DNA from: Virgibacillus ndiopensis | GTDB lineage: Bacteria > Bacillota > Bacilli > Bacillales > Amphibacillaceae | Length of the DNA stretch: 64,000 nucleotides | Direction: 5' to 3' | Assembly (NCBI RefSeq): GCF_900187325.1 | Contig: NZ_FZMZ01000006.1 | Location: 868,001 to 932,000 of the forward strand | In this document: piece after piece, positions 27,376-35,197 of the stretch | Position numbering within the stretch: position 1 is the stretch's first letter | How the letters are laid out: every line of letters begins with the position of its first letter | Made by a program: the position numbers and the translations under genes | Notes under the pieces: model-generated | The model's input: the letters and a program-made list of their open reading frames with translations, nothing else | The model's database searches: none | Told to the model about the DNA's origin: nothing

Positions 27376-27409
27376 TTTACTGAATATACAAAAAAATGGG
27401 GTGTAGAGT

Positions 27410-28540
27410 ATGGATGCTGATATAGCGGTAATTGGTGTAGGCGCAATGGGGAGCATGGCGCTTTGGCAGCTTGCAAAAAGAGGTGTATCTGTATTAGGGT
27501 TCGAACAATTTGGCATAGGGAATGATCGTTCAGCTGCCGGAGGAGAATCACGCCTTTTTCGAACAGCATATATGGAGGGAAAGCAATATGTTCCATTATT
27601 GCAAGATGCACGTCGACTATGGAAACAATTAGAAGAGGAAACGGGTAACACCTTATTAACGATAAATGGTGGTTTAATGGTTGGTGACCCAAATTCAATA
27701 GCTCTCAAAAATGTAATGGAGTCCATAAAGGAATTTGACTTGGACCATGAGGTTATTCAAGTGAATGAAGCAACGATACGCTACCCGCAATTTAAATTAT
27801 TTTCTGATGAAGTGATGATCCTAGATAAAAATGCAGGATTTATTAGACCGGAACTTGCAGTTATTTCAGCAGCTTATCAAGCAGAGGAGAACGGAGCAGT
27901 TATACACAGGTTCTCAAGGATTGATAAAATCATACCAGATAACAATGGAGTAACAATTGTTACCAATGGAAAAACATATCGGGTAGGAAAAGTGCTGGTA
28001 ACTACCGGGGCATGGACGAAAAAATTGCTGCCAAAACTAGAATCCAAGATAGAAGCAAGGAGACTGGTGCTGACATGGTTTCCAGCGAAAAATATCAATC
28101 AATTCAAGCCAGCGAACTTTCCGATATTTGCTAGAATGAGGAAGGATTTCAGATTAACGGGAGCACCGACATTGGATGGGACAATGGTAAAGGCTTCTAA
28201 TACCAAGAATCCAGCCGAAGTGCCGGAACCAAGTAATCTGAATAGGGATGTTTCAATAGATGAAATAAAGGAAGTAAGTGATGCGGTGAAGGAATTAATG
28301 CCCGGACTTATTCCTGACCCAATTCGGGCAAGCGTTTATATGGATGGGTATACAGCTGATGATCATTCCATTATTGGAGAAATTCCTGAGATGAAAAATA
28401 CTTATCTAGTGAGCGGATTTTCAGGGCATGGATTTAAAATGGCTCCTATTATTGGATCAATTGCTGCGGATCTTATTGTTAATGGAAAAACAGCTCATGG
28501 GATTGGGCATTTGGATGTGGGGAGGAATTTGGTGTATTAA
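27410..28540 (+). CDS. FAD-dependent oxidase of the monomeric sarcosine oxidase/SolA group
   Basis: This 376-residue flavoprotein has the MSOX order of motifs: IAVIGVGAMGSMALWQLAKRG (5-25), SAAGGESRLFRTAY (41-54), VTTGAWT (about 197-203) and SGFSGHGFKMAP (335-346). Family members demethylate sarcosine, N-methyltryptophan or pipecolate. The cysteine that binds FAD covalently in MSOX (in the R-x-C-x-Y segment) is Ser308 here, so the flavin is probably not covalently bound. A strong terminator follows, so this is the last gene of the transcription unit. Confidence 0.87.
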   Translation: MDADIAVIGVGAMGSMALWQLAKRGVSVLGFEQFGIGNDRSAAGGESRLFRTAYMEGKQYVPLLQDARRLWKQLEEETGNTLLTINGGLMVGDPNSIALKNVMESIKEFDLDHEVIQVNEATIRYPQFKLFSDEVMILDKNAGFIRPELAVISAAYQAEENGAVIHRFSRIDKIIPDNNGVTIVTNGKTYRVGKVLVTTGAWTKKLLPKLESKIEARRLVLTWFPAKNINQFKPANFPIFARMRKDFRLTGAPTLDGTMVKASNTKNPAEVPEPSNLNRDVSIDEIKEVSDAVKELMPGLIPDPIRASVYMDGYTADDHSIIGEIPEMKNTYLVSGFSGHGFKMAPIIGSIAADLIVNGKTAHGIGHLDVGRNLVY

Positions 28541-28574
28541 TCACGGGATATTCGTGCTTATAATTAGATAGTGT

Positions 28575-28628
28575 AAACCGAACTGTGTACGTAAGAGGGA
28601 ATGCTCTTGCTTCACAGTTTGGTTTTTT
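28575..28628 (+). terminator. Strong terminator after the sarcosine oxidase-like gene
   Basis: AAACCGAACTGTG (28575-28587) pairs with CACAGTTTGGTTT (28613-28625), an inner stem AAGAG/CTCTT stacks on it, and six T complete the signal. Confidence 0.85.
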
Positions 28629-28702
28629 ATTCGTGAAAATGAGCATTTTATCAAAAACAATTAACAGAATCTTAATAAAAACCGATAAATTCCAACAATA
28701 TC

Positions 28703-28731
28703 TTGATAAATTCGACCTTCAGTAATATAAT
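28703..28731 (+). promoter_or_regulatory. Sigma-A promoter of the second sodium symporter
   Basis: TTGATA (28703-28708), 17 bases and TATAAT (28726-28731) lie 50 bases before the start codon. No copy of the GntR operator is present here. Confidence 0.65.
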
Positions 28732-28784
28732 CATTGTTATTATATTTTAACAAAACGAAATTTTAAAAAAGTGGAGGGATGAAA

Positions 28785-30422
28785 TTGGAATGGAATAATT
28801 ACTACATTATACCAATTGTTTATTTAATTTTAATGGTTGTGGTAGGGGTTATGGTGTCTAAAAAGCAGCAAACAAGAGCGGATTTTTATGTTGCTGGAGG
28901 GAAAATGAATTCTGGACTGCTTTTTAGTACAATCTTTTCTACAGTAGTCGGTGCTAACACATATATGGGGTTTAGTGGAATGGTTTATGCAGATGGGTTT
29001 TCCATGGTATGGTTACTCGTTGCAGCGGGTTCGGCTTATTTTGTACTATTCTTTATTTCGGGCAAGATCCGCAGAATTTCCCAGGATTATGAAGTTTTTA
29101 CATTACCAGATTTGATGGCATTACGATATTCAAACGTAGTGGCGATATTGACGACGTTATTCTCGCTTGTGGCACTAATTGGCGGTGCAGGAGGGAGTAT
29201 TCTTGGAATTGGTGTTATCTTAAATTCGATATTGGGAATCGATACTAATTTAGCAATCATCATAACGTCGGTAGTGACAATTGTTTATACAACCTTTGGA
29301 GGATTGATGGGTGTTGCGATTACAGATTGGATACAATCAATCATCATGGTATTAGGTCTTGTTTTAGTAATTGTATTTGGATTACAAGCATTATCTCCAG
29401 ATAGTTCCTTGATTAACGCAACACTTAATGGTCATGAATCACTACAAGCTGTTCTTGGAGATGGATTTATGAGCGTGACAGAAAGCGTTACGTTTATCAT
29501 GGTCCTGGCTTGGGTTATTACCTTTTTACCGTTGAATACAATCAGTCAAACGCAAATTCAGCGTGTGTATTCTGCTAAAAGTGTCAGCACGATTCAACGT
29601 ACAAGTCTATTGATGGTCTGGTTTGTTGCATTATTTATGGCTTTTGGATTGGCTTTGGTCGGTGGTATTGGTAAGGCACTTATTCCGGGGATGGAAAATG
29701 CAGAAACGGTTTTCCCAATGCTGGCAATGGAACTAATCAATCCTTGGATAGGTATTTTTATTGTTACTGGGATTCTAGGTGCATGTATGTCGACGGTTGA
29801 CTCTAATTTACTCGGTGCTGGAATCCATGTTACAAGAGATTTATATGAACAAAATAATAAGCGCAGGGGAAAAGCTATTAATGAAAAGCATACCATCTTC
29901 ATAACAAGGTGGACGCTTGTTGTCATAGGTGTATTTTCAACGATTGCAGCAATCCTAACACCATCTATTATGGATCTCTTGCTGTTCACCCAGAAAATAT
30001 TTGCTGGAGCTACTTTTATTCCGATTATACTAGGATTGTTATGGAGCAAAGCAAATTCAAATGGAGCTATTGCTGGTATGGTGCTTGGAGGAGGAGCGAC
30101 AATTTGGTGTCAGGTGATGGGTACCACGGTTGATCCTGTTATTATTGGAATTCTATTTTCATTAGCAGGAACTGTAATCGGCAGCCTGGCATTAAAAGAA
30201 GACAATGAAAAAGGTCAATTATTTAGATTTAATACAATTACACAAAAGGATATGGGCTTTTTATCGGTTATATTGGTAGGATATATTTCATTTTTGGTCG
30301 GTGCTAATTTTCTTAATATATGGCCGGTATTAATCGTTGCAACGATAATTGGTTTACTTATTGGTATCGTTCTACTGATTGTATATTTGTTGCCAGGTCA
30401 AAAATCACAAAGTAAAGGATGA
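28785..30422 (+). CDS. Sodium:solute symporter (SSS/SLC5 family), second copy
   Basis: This membrane protein of about 545 residues has 13-14 hydrophobic segments. KKQQTRADFYVAGGKMN near the N-terminus, FSTVVGANTYMG and the loop SQTQIQRVYSAKSVSTIQ are typical. ATG 28779 lies directly against the GGAGGG site, so TTG 28785, six bases away, is the likelier start. It forms a two-gene unit with the iminopeptidase 6 bases downstream, which suggests uptake of proline or a proline-containing compound. It is clearly different from the symporter at 25.9 kb. Confidence 0.9.
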   Translation: MEWNNYYIIPIVYLILMVVVGVMVSKKQQTRADFYVAGGKMNSGLLFSTIFSTVVGANTYMGFSGMVYADGFSMVWLLVAAGSAYFVLFFISGKIRRISQDYEVFTLPDLMALRYSNVVAILTTLFSLVALIGGAGGSILGIGVILNSILGIDTNLAIIITSVVTIVYTTFGGLMGVAITDWIQSIIMVLGLVLVIVFGLQALSPDSSLINATLNGHESLQAVLGDGFMSVTESVTFIMVLAWVITFLPLNTISQTQIQRVYSAKSVSTIQRTSLLMVWFVALFMAFGLALVGGIGKALIPGMENAETVFPMLAMELINPWIGIFIVTGILGACMSTVDSNLLGAGIHVTRDLYEQNNKRRGKAINEKHTIFITRWTLVVIGVFSTIAAILTPSIMDLLLFTQKIFAGATFIPIILGLLWSKANSNGAIAGMVLGGGATIWCQVMGTTVDPVIIGILFSLAGTVIGSLALKEDNEKGQLFRFNTITQKDMGFLSVILVGYISFLVGANFLNIWPVLIVATIIGLLIGIVLLIVYLLPGQKSQSKG

Positions 30423-30428
30423 TCACGT

Positions 30429-31289
30429 ATGTATGCAGCAGTAAATCAAACAAAGTTATTTTTTGATGTTAATGGAGATGGTGTAACAATTAGGGACGGA
30501 GATATTATTCAAAAGCCAGTAATGTTTGTTTTGCATGGTGGTCCAGGTGGATCTCATTTAAACTTTAAACCGCATCTGGATACATTAACAGAACAGGTGC
30601 AGCTTGTTTATGTAGATCAAAGAGGCTGCGGGTATTCTGAAGAGGGTGATCCGGAAACATATACATTAGAACAAAATGTTGCGGATATTGATGCACTGCG
30701 AGAATATCTTGGGCTGGAGAAGATTTGGATTCTGGGCCATTCCTATGGTGGTATGGTTGCGATGCAATATGCCTTGCAATATCAAGAGAAACTTTCTGGT
30801 CTTGTATTATGTACTACATCCTCTTCCTATCGTTTTATTGAAAAAGCAAAAGCGTTTGTAGAAGAAAATGGTAATGAAGAACAAAAGAAGTATGCCTATA
30901 AACTATGGGATGGCGATTTTCAATCGGAGGAAGAACTGCAGGAATACTACCATGTTATGGATTCACTCTATGCCATAACTTCTGCTAAACCTTCTTCAAA
31001 GAAAAAGGCGAAAGTTAAACGATCCTATCAAGCGTTAAACCAGGGATTTGGTGGTTTTTTACGATCATTTGATATTACTGATCAATTGAAGAATATTAAA
31101 GTTCCGACACTAATTCTTGCCGGAAGATATGATTGGATTACACCTGTTAGTGAAAATGAAGTGATACATCAAGAGATTTCAAACAGTTCGTTTCATGTTT
31201 TAGAGAACAGTAGCCATAGTTTGTTTGTAGATCAGAATGAAGAGAGTCTTTCTTTGATTGGGGAGTTTTTGGGGAAAGAGCATACTTAA
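30429..31289 (+). CDS. pip: Proline iminopeptidase-like alpha/beta hydrolase (S33)
   Basis: This is a cytoplasmic serine peptidase that removes N-terminal proline from peptides. The S33 oxyanion motif HGGPGG lies at 36-41, the nucleophile is Ser105 in GHSYGG, and Asp235 (GRYDWITP) and His263 (SSHSLF) complete the triad. A cap domain covers about 125-215. It is coupled to a sodium symporter. Peptidases of this group can also hydrolyse amino acid amides or esters, so proline specificity is likely but not certain. Confidence 0.88.
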   Translation: MYAAVNQTKLFFDVNGDGVTIRDGDIIQKPVMFVLHGGPGGSHLNFKPHLDTLTEQVQLVYVDQRGCGYSEEGDPETYTLEQNVADIDALREYLGLEKIWILGHSYGGMVAMQYALQYQEKLSGLVLCTTSSSYRFIEKAKAFVEENGNEEQKKYAYKLWDGDFQSEEELQEYYHVMDSLYAITSAKPSSKKKAKVKRSYQALNQGFGGFLRSFDITDQLKNIKVPTLILAGRYDWITPVSENEVIHQEISNSSFHVLENSSHSLFVDQNEESLSLIGEFLGKEHT

Positions 31290-31307
31290 ATTAAATACTA
31301 GTTTTAA

Positions 31308-31373
31308 AGCGGGACGCGGGGACTGACCTCGTGTCCCGCTCTTTTGGGACAAAGGGACTGACCCCATGTCCCA
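31308..31373. repeat. Two GGGAC...GTCCC palindromic repeats
   Basis: Copy one is 31308-31340 and copy two 31345-31373, each an inverted repeat with arms starting GGGAC and ending GTCCC around a GACTGACC or similar centre. They fill the gap between the iminopeptidase and the FadR-type regulator and may also act as terminators. Confidence 0.85.
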
Positions 31374-31379
31374 CTATTA

Positions 31380-31409
31380 TTGACAATTCTAACAATTATG
31401 ATGTATGAT
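31380..31409 (+). promoter_or_regulatory. Sigma-A promoter of the FadR-type regulator gene
   Basis: TTGACA (31380-31385), 18 bases and TATGAT (31404-31409). The -10 box lies inside the 22-base palindrome at 31402-31423. Confidence 0.7.
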
Positions 31410-31423
31410 GTATACATCATACA
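31402..31423. promoter_or_regulatory. Perfect 22-base palindrome, probable operator of the FadR-type regulator
   Basis: TGTATGATGTA (31402-31412) is followed directly by its exact reverse complement. It overlaps the -10 box and ends 17 bases before the start codon, so the regulator probably represses itself and the operon. Confidence 0.7.
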
Positions 31424-31440
31424 ATGTAGTGAGGTTTGAG

Positions 31441-32109
31441 ATGGAAAAAATAAATATGAAACCGATTGCTAGAAAGAAAACAACAAAAGAAATTGTGTAC
31501 GATGAATTAAAAAAAGCTATTTTGACAGGATCGATAAGTAACAAAGAACTACTTACCGAAACAATGTTATCTGAGACTTTAGAAACTTCCCGTACACCGA
31601 TTAGAGAAGCGGTTGCTGATCTAATCAAAGAGGGTTTATTAGTGCAAATCCCTAGAAAAGGTTTTCATGTTCGTGAGATCACGGAAAATGAAAAGGAACA
31701 AATTATCTTTTTACGATTATCTATTGAAACAGAGGGTCTTAGAAAACTTGCACCTACAATAACTACGGAACAACTTCAAGAACTTAAAGAGATTGTTTCC
31801 GAACAGGAACAAGAAATGAAGAAGGATGACAGAGTAAGATATATTGAGTTAGATCAGATATTCCATCGTCAAATTCTGAAATTTTCTAACCAGAATCTCT
31901 TGGAACAAATTTTACAAGAAATGTACAACCTTACTCGATTAGTAGGTCATAACGCTCTTATGAAAGAGGGAAGAATGATTGAAGTAATACGGGAGCACAA
32001 AGAAATATTGAACGCACTAGAAAATAATAATGGTACTGAAGCAGTAGATTTAATGAGGAAGCATTTAGAGATAACAAAAGCAAATGTAAACGCAATAAAA
32101 GACGAATAA
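31441..32109 (+). CDS. GntR family transcriptional regulator, FadR/FCD subfamily
   Basis: This is a DNA-binding regulator of about 222 residues. The N-terminal winged helix shows TTKEIVYDELKKAILTG, LLTETMLSETLETSRTPIREA and the wing IPRKGFHVREI. The all-helical FCD domain follows with the metal-binding pattern DQIFHRQIL, REHKEIL and KHLEITKA. An open frame reaches back to 31405, but that ATG is in the operator; GTGAGG six bases before ATG 31441 marks the start. It heads the DUF2848/nitrilase/TRAP genes and probably controls them. Confidence 0.93.
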   Translation: MEKINMKPIARKKTTKEIVYDELKKAILTGSISNKELLTETMLSETLETSRTPIREAVADLIKEGLLVQIPRKGFHVREITENEKEQIIFLRLSIETEGLRKLAPTITTEQLQELKEIVSEQEQEMKKDDRVRYIELDQIFHRQILKFSNQNLLEQILQEMYNLTRLVGHNALMKEGRMIEVIREHKEILNALENNNGTEAVDLMRKHLEITKANVNAIKDE

Positions 32110-32128
32110 AAATTTTTCATTCAACTTT

Positions 32129-32142
32129 AGTAAGCGCTATCA
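32129..32142. promoter_or_regulatory. cre-like site before the DUF2848 gene
   Basis: AGTAAGCGCTATCA matches the CcpA consensus except for the first base. It lies between the regulator and the DUF2848 gene, 16 bases before the ATG. Confidence 0.4.
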
Positions 32143-32157
32143 TAGGGAGGTTCTATC

Positions 32158-32847
32158 ATGACAAAGCAAAAGAATTTAATCTATCAAATTAATGTAGAGG
32201 GTGAGACAAAGGATCTAAAAATTAATAAAGCATTTTGTATAGGGTACACAGGCAGGGATAAGGAGCAAACATGGAGGCATATTAAGGAACTTGCAGAAAT
32301 TGGTGTACCAGAGCCAGAAGAAGTTCCGGCACTTTTTCCAGTAGGTGCAACGACGTTAAATCAAGGTGATGTCATTGAGGTTGTTGGTGATCAAACTAGT
32401 GGGGAGGCAGAGATTGTATTAATTTTTGGAGATTCATCAGAGGAATGTTACTTAAGTGTTGGAAGTGACCATACGGATCGATCATTGGAAACAGTCGATA
32501 TTAATAAATCAAAGCAAGTGTGTGACAAGCCTTTTGCTACAAAAGCATGGAAGATTGATAAGGTTACAGAACATTGGGATCAATTGGCATTGTCTTCAGA
32601 AATCCTGATAAATGGAAAATGGGAGGCTTATCAAGAAAATCCTATTTCAGCGATTATTACGCTAGAGGAAATAAAAGGATACCTTGAAAAGAAAAATGTT
32701 CCTTTAACAAACAGTATTGTTTTTTCAGGAACTGTCCCATTACTCGATGGTTTTAAATATGGTGAAAAGTTTCGAATGACCTTATCTGATCCTGTTTTAG
32801 ACGATTCTATTACAACAGAATATAAGATTGTAAATATAGCTGAATAG
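32158..32847 (+). CDS. DUF2848 family protein
   Basis: This 229-residue protein carries the DUF2848 pattern: FCIGYTGRDKEQTWRHI (about 26-42), GVPEPEEVPALFPVG, VGDQTSGEAEIV, VGSDHTDRSLETVDINKSKQ (split in the conserved core near 103-120) and VFSGTVP. The family has a fumarylacetoacetate hydrolase-like fold and no established reaction. GGGAGG lies before the ATG. It is 11 bases from a nitrilase-family gene and shares the operon with a TRAP transporter, so an organic acid or amide intermediate is a likely substrate. Confidence 0.82.
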   Translation: MTKQKNLIYQINVEGETKDLKINKAFCIGYTGRDKEQTWRHIKELAEIGVPEPEEVPALFPVGATTLNQGDVIEVVGDQTSGEAEIVLIFGDSSEECYLSVGSDHTDRSLETVDINKSKQVCDKPFATKAWKIDKVTEHWDQLALSSEILINGKWEAYQENPISAIITLEEIKGYLEKKNVPLTNSIVFSGTVPLLDGFKYGEKFRMTLSDPVLDDSITTEYKIVNIAE

Positions 32848-32858
32848 GAGGATTTTGA

Positions 32859-33656
32859 ATGAAATATTCAATTTATCAAATGGATATTTTTCCTGGTGAT
32901 CCGGAAAAAAATAGACAAAAAGTTCAAGAGTGGATAGAAAGAGAAGTTAAACAAAATAATCCTGACACAGTAGTTTTGCCTGAAATGTGGACAACCGCTT
33001 ATACGCTTGATGAATTAGATAAATATGCAGATACAGATGGTGAGCCTACCAAAAGCTTTTTAAAAGAATTAGCTAAGAAATTAAATGTAAACATCATTGG
33101 CGGTTCTGTTGCTAATCGGGTAAATGGTAAGTTTTATAATTCCTCGTTTGTGTTTAATCGTTCAGGCAATTTAGTTTATGAATATGACAAAGTTCATCTT
33201 GTACCAATGTTAAATGAACATAACTATCTCTCAGGCGGACAACGAGTACCAGAAGTTTTTGAGCTTGAGGGTGTAAAGATGGGATTAATCATTTGCTATG
33301 ATCTCCGTTTCCCTGAAATTATCAGAACATTGGCTCTTGAAGGTGCGCAAGTATTACACATTGTTGCAGAATGGCCTAATGCTAGGAAAAATCACTGGAT
33401 AAACCTGCAGTTAGCAAGAGCAATTGAAAATCAAATGTATGTAATTTCATCTAACAGAATTGGAGATTACGATGGTGTTCGTTTCTGTGGAAACTCGATG
33501 GTGGTTGACCCGTGGGGAGATGTTTTAAAGCAGGGATCAGAGGACAAGGAAGAAACGCTCGCTATTCAGCTTGATCTAGAAAAAGTTAAACAAGTTAGAA
33601 AAGATGTACCTATTTTTACAAGTAGGGTGCCACATTTATATAAAAAAGGATTATAG
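32859..33656 (+). CDS. Carbon-nitrogen hydrolase (nitrilase superfamily, omega-amidase-like)
   Basis: This cytoplasmic hydrolase cleaves an amide to acid and ammonia. The catalytic triad is visible as Glu42 (VLPEMW), Lys111 (YDKVHLVPM) and Cys146 (IICYDLRFPE). At 265 residues it resembles omega-amidase/Nit2-type or YafV-type members rather than true nitrilases. AGGAGG precedes the ATG. It lies between the DUF2848 gene and dctP, 15 bases before the latter. Natural substrates might be a dicarboxylic acid monoamide taken up by the TRAP system; that is inference. Confidence 0.9.
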   Translation: MKYSIYQMDIFPGDPEKNRQKVQEWIEREVKQNNPDTVVLPEMWTTAYTLDELDKYADTDGEPTKSFLKELAKKLNVNIIGGSVANRVNGKFYNSSFVFNRSGNLVYEYDKVHLVPMLNEHNYLSGGQRVPEVFELEGVKMGLIICYDLRFPEIIRTLALEGAQVLHIVAEWPNARKNHWINLQLARAIENQMYVISSNRIGDYDGVRFCGNSMVVDPWGDVLKQGSEDKEETLAIQLDLEKVKQVRKDVPIFTSRVPHLYKKGL

Positions 33657-33671
33657 AGAGGGGTAATTTTT

Positions 33672-34673
33672 ATGAGGATGAAAAAGACAATATTGTTTAG
33701 CATATTTACAGTTTTACTATTAGTATTAGCTGCCTGTGGATCTGATTCAAGTGATGGTGATAGTGGTGCAACTACACTTAAATTAGCACATTCTGGTTCC
33801 GAAACGCATCAGTATCATATTGCTGCTAAAAAGTTTAAGGAACTAGTAGAAAAGAAGACAGACGGTGAAGTAAAGATTGAAATCCATCCGAACGCAACAC
33901 TTGGAAGTGAGGGTGACGTTATTGAGCAGGTTATGGGTGGTTCAGTTGATATGACTACTGTTGCTGCTGATAGTGCACTTGCAAATACAATTCCTGAAAT
34001 GAATGTATTTGGAATTCCATATTTATTTAAAGATAGAGAACATGTATATGGTGTCCTTGATGGAGAAATTGGAGATGACCTGTTAGCTCTTGCGAAAGAT
34101 CAGAGCATGAAAGGGTTAGGATACTGGGAAGTTGGTTTTAGACACTTAACGAATAACAAAAAAGAAATTATGACTCCTGAAGATGTTGAAGGGTTAAAAA
34201 TCCGTGTACAGCCAGCACCCGTTTGGGAAGCGCATATGAAAGCTCTTGGTGCAAGTCCTACTCCTGTTGCTTTTAACGAATTATATTCAGCTCTTGATCA
34301 AGGTGTGGTAGATGGACAGGAAAATCCTCTTCCAACTATAAATTCAATGAAATTCTATGAAGTACAAAAATATGTTGCGTTAACAGCACATACGTATACA
34401 CCTGCAGTTGTATTGATGAATGATGGGGTTTGGGAAGGTTTAAGTAAAGAGAATCAAGAAGCAATTCAAAGTGCAGTTGAAGAAACAGAAACATATCAAC
34501 GTGACTACCTTGCTGATAAGGAACAAGAAATTATTAAAACGTTGAAAGATAATGGGGTAACGATTACTGAACCAGATCGAGAAGCTTTCCGTGAAAAAAC
34601 GAAGGATGTTAAGGATGCGGTAAGTGAAGAAGTTCCTGAGGATCTTGTTAACAGAATTAAAGAAGCAGAATAA
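33672..34673 (+). CDS. dctP: TRAP transporter substrate-binding lipoprotein DctP
   Basis: This is the extracellular receptor of a TRAP importer, 333 residues. A lipobox LAAC (Cys21) follows the signal peptide. The DctP core is recognisable in KLAHSGSETHQYHIAAKKF, GLKIRVQPAPVW with the carboxylate-binding arginine in IRVQ, and ALDQGVVDGQENPL. Its ligand is almost surely an organic acid. A terminator hairpin immediately follows, so more receptor than permease would be made. Confidence 0.95.
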   Translation: MRMKKTILFSIFTVLLLVLAACGSDSSDGDSGATTLKLAHSGSETHQYHIAAKKFKELVEKKTDGEVKIEIHPNATLGSEGDVIEQVMGGSVDMTTVAADSALANTIPEMNVFGIPYLFKDREHVYGVLDGEIGDDLLALAKDQSMKGLGYWEVGFRHLTNNKKEIMTPEDVEGLKIRVQPAPVWEAHMKALGASPTPVAFNELYSALDQGVVDGQENPLPTINSMKFYEVQKYVALTAHTYTPAVVLMNDGVWEGLSKENQEAIQSAVEETETYQRDYLADKEQEIIKTLKDNGVTITEPDREAFREKTKDVKDAVSEEVPEDLVNRIKEAE

Positions 34674-34680
34674 TAGGAGG

Positions 34681-34717
34681 TTGTCCCATAGGGGTTCTGC
34701 CCAATGGGACAATTTTT
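34681..34717 (+). terminator. Attenuating terminator between dctP and dctQ
   Basis: TTGTCCCAT (34681-34689) pairs with ATGGGACAA (34704-34712), an inner GGG/CCC extends the stem, and TTTTT follows. Its arms resemble the GGGAC repeats in reversed order. Confidence 0.8.
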
Positions 34718-34738
34718 ACTAGGAAAGGATGATCATAT

Positions 34739-35197
34739 ATGGCTTTAAGTAAAATAGATTCTTTTCTTGGAAAACTTTTAGAAATCATAACGACAATCTG
34801 CTTGTCTGCTGCAGTTGTCGTCACATTACTCCAGGTAGTTTTTCGCTATGTCATACAACAACCGCTTAGCTGGTCGCAAGAAGTATTAATGGTTAGCTTT
34901 GTTTATAGTATTCTATTTGGTTCTGCACTTGCTATAAAAAATAGCGAGCACTTAACGGTAGATTTGTATGATAATCTTTCAAATACGTTTTCCATAATAC
35001 TCAAAACACTAGAATTCATCGTGGTTGGAGTAATGATAGTTACGCTGGTTTATTATGGATTTATTCTTGTAATGGATAACTTCGAGTCCGGGCAAGTTTT
35101 AGGTATTTTACCAGTTAAAAAAGCCTATGTTTATCTTGCCTTGCCTGTTAGTGGACTCTTTATGTTGTATTTCCATATTAAGAAGGTGTTCTCATGA
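34739..35197 (+). CDS. dctQ: TRAP transporter small permease DctQ
   Basis: This 152-residue protein has four membrane helices. VVFRYVIQQPLSWSQEV after the first helix is the DctQ signature region. It bridges the receptor and DctM. Its stop codon overlaps the start of dctM by 4 bases (ATGA). AAAGGATG lies before the ATG, after the upstream terminator. Confidence 0.93.
   Translation: MALSKIDSFLGKLLEIITTICLSAAVVVTLLQVVFRYVIQQPLSWSQEVLMVSFVYSILFGSALAIKNSEHLTVDLYDNLSNTFSIILKTLEFIVVGVMIVTLVYYGFILVMDNFESGQVLGILPVKKAYVYLALPVSGLFMLYFHIKKVFS

Noticed and set aside
27334-27726. A 130-codon minus-strand frame over the start of the MSOX-like gene
   Set aside because: It is antisense to a well-supported flavoprotein gene and has no motif or ribosome site.
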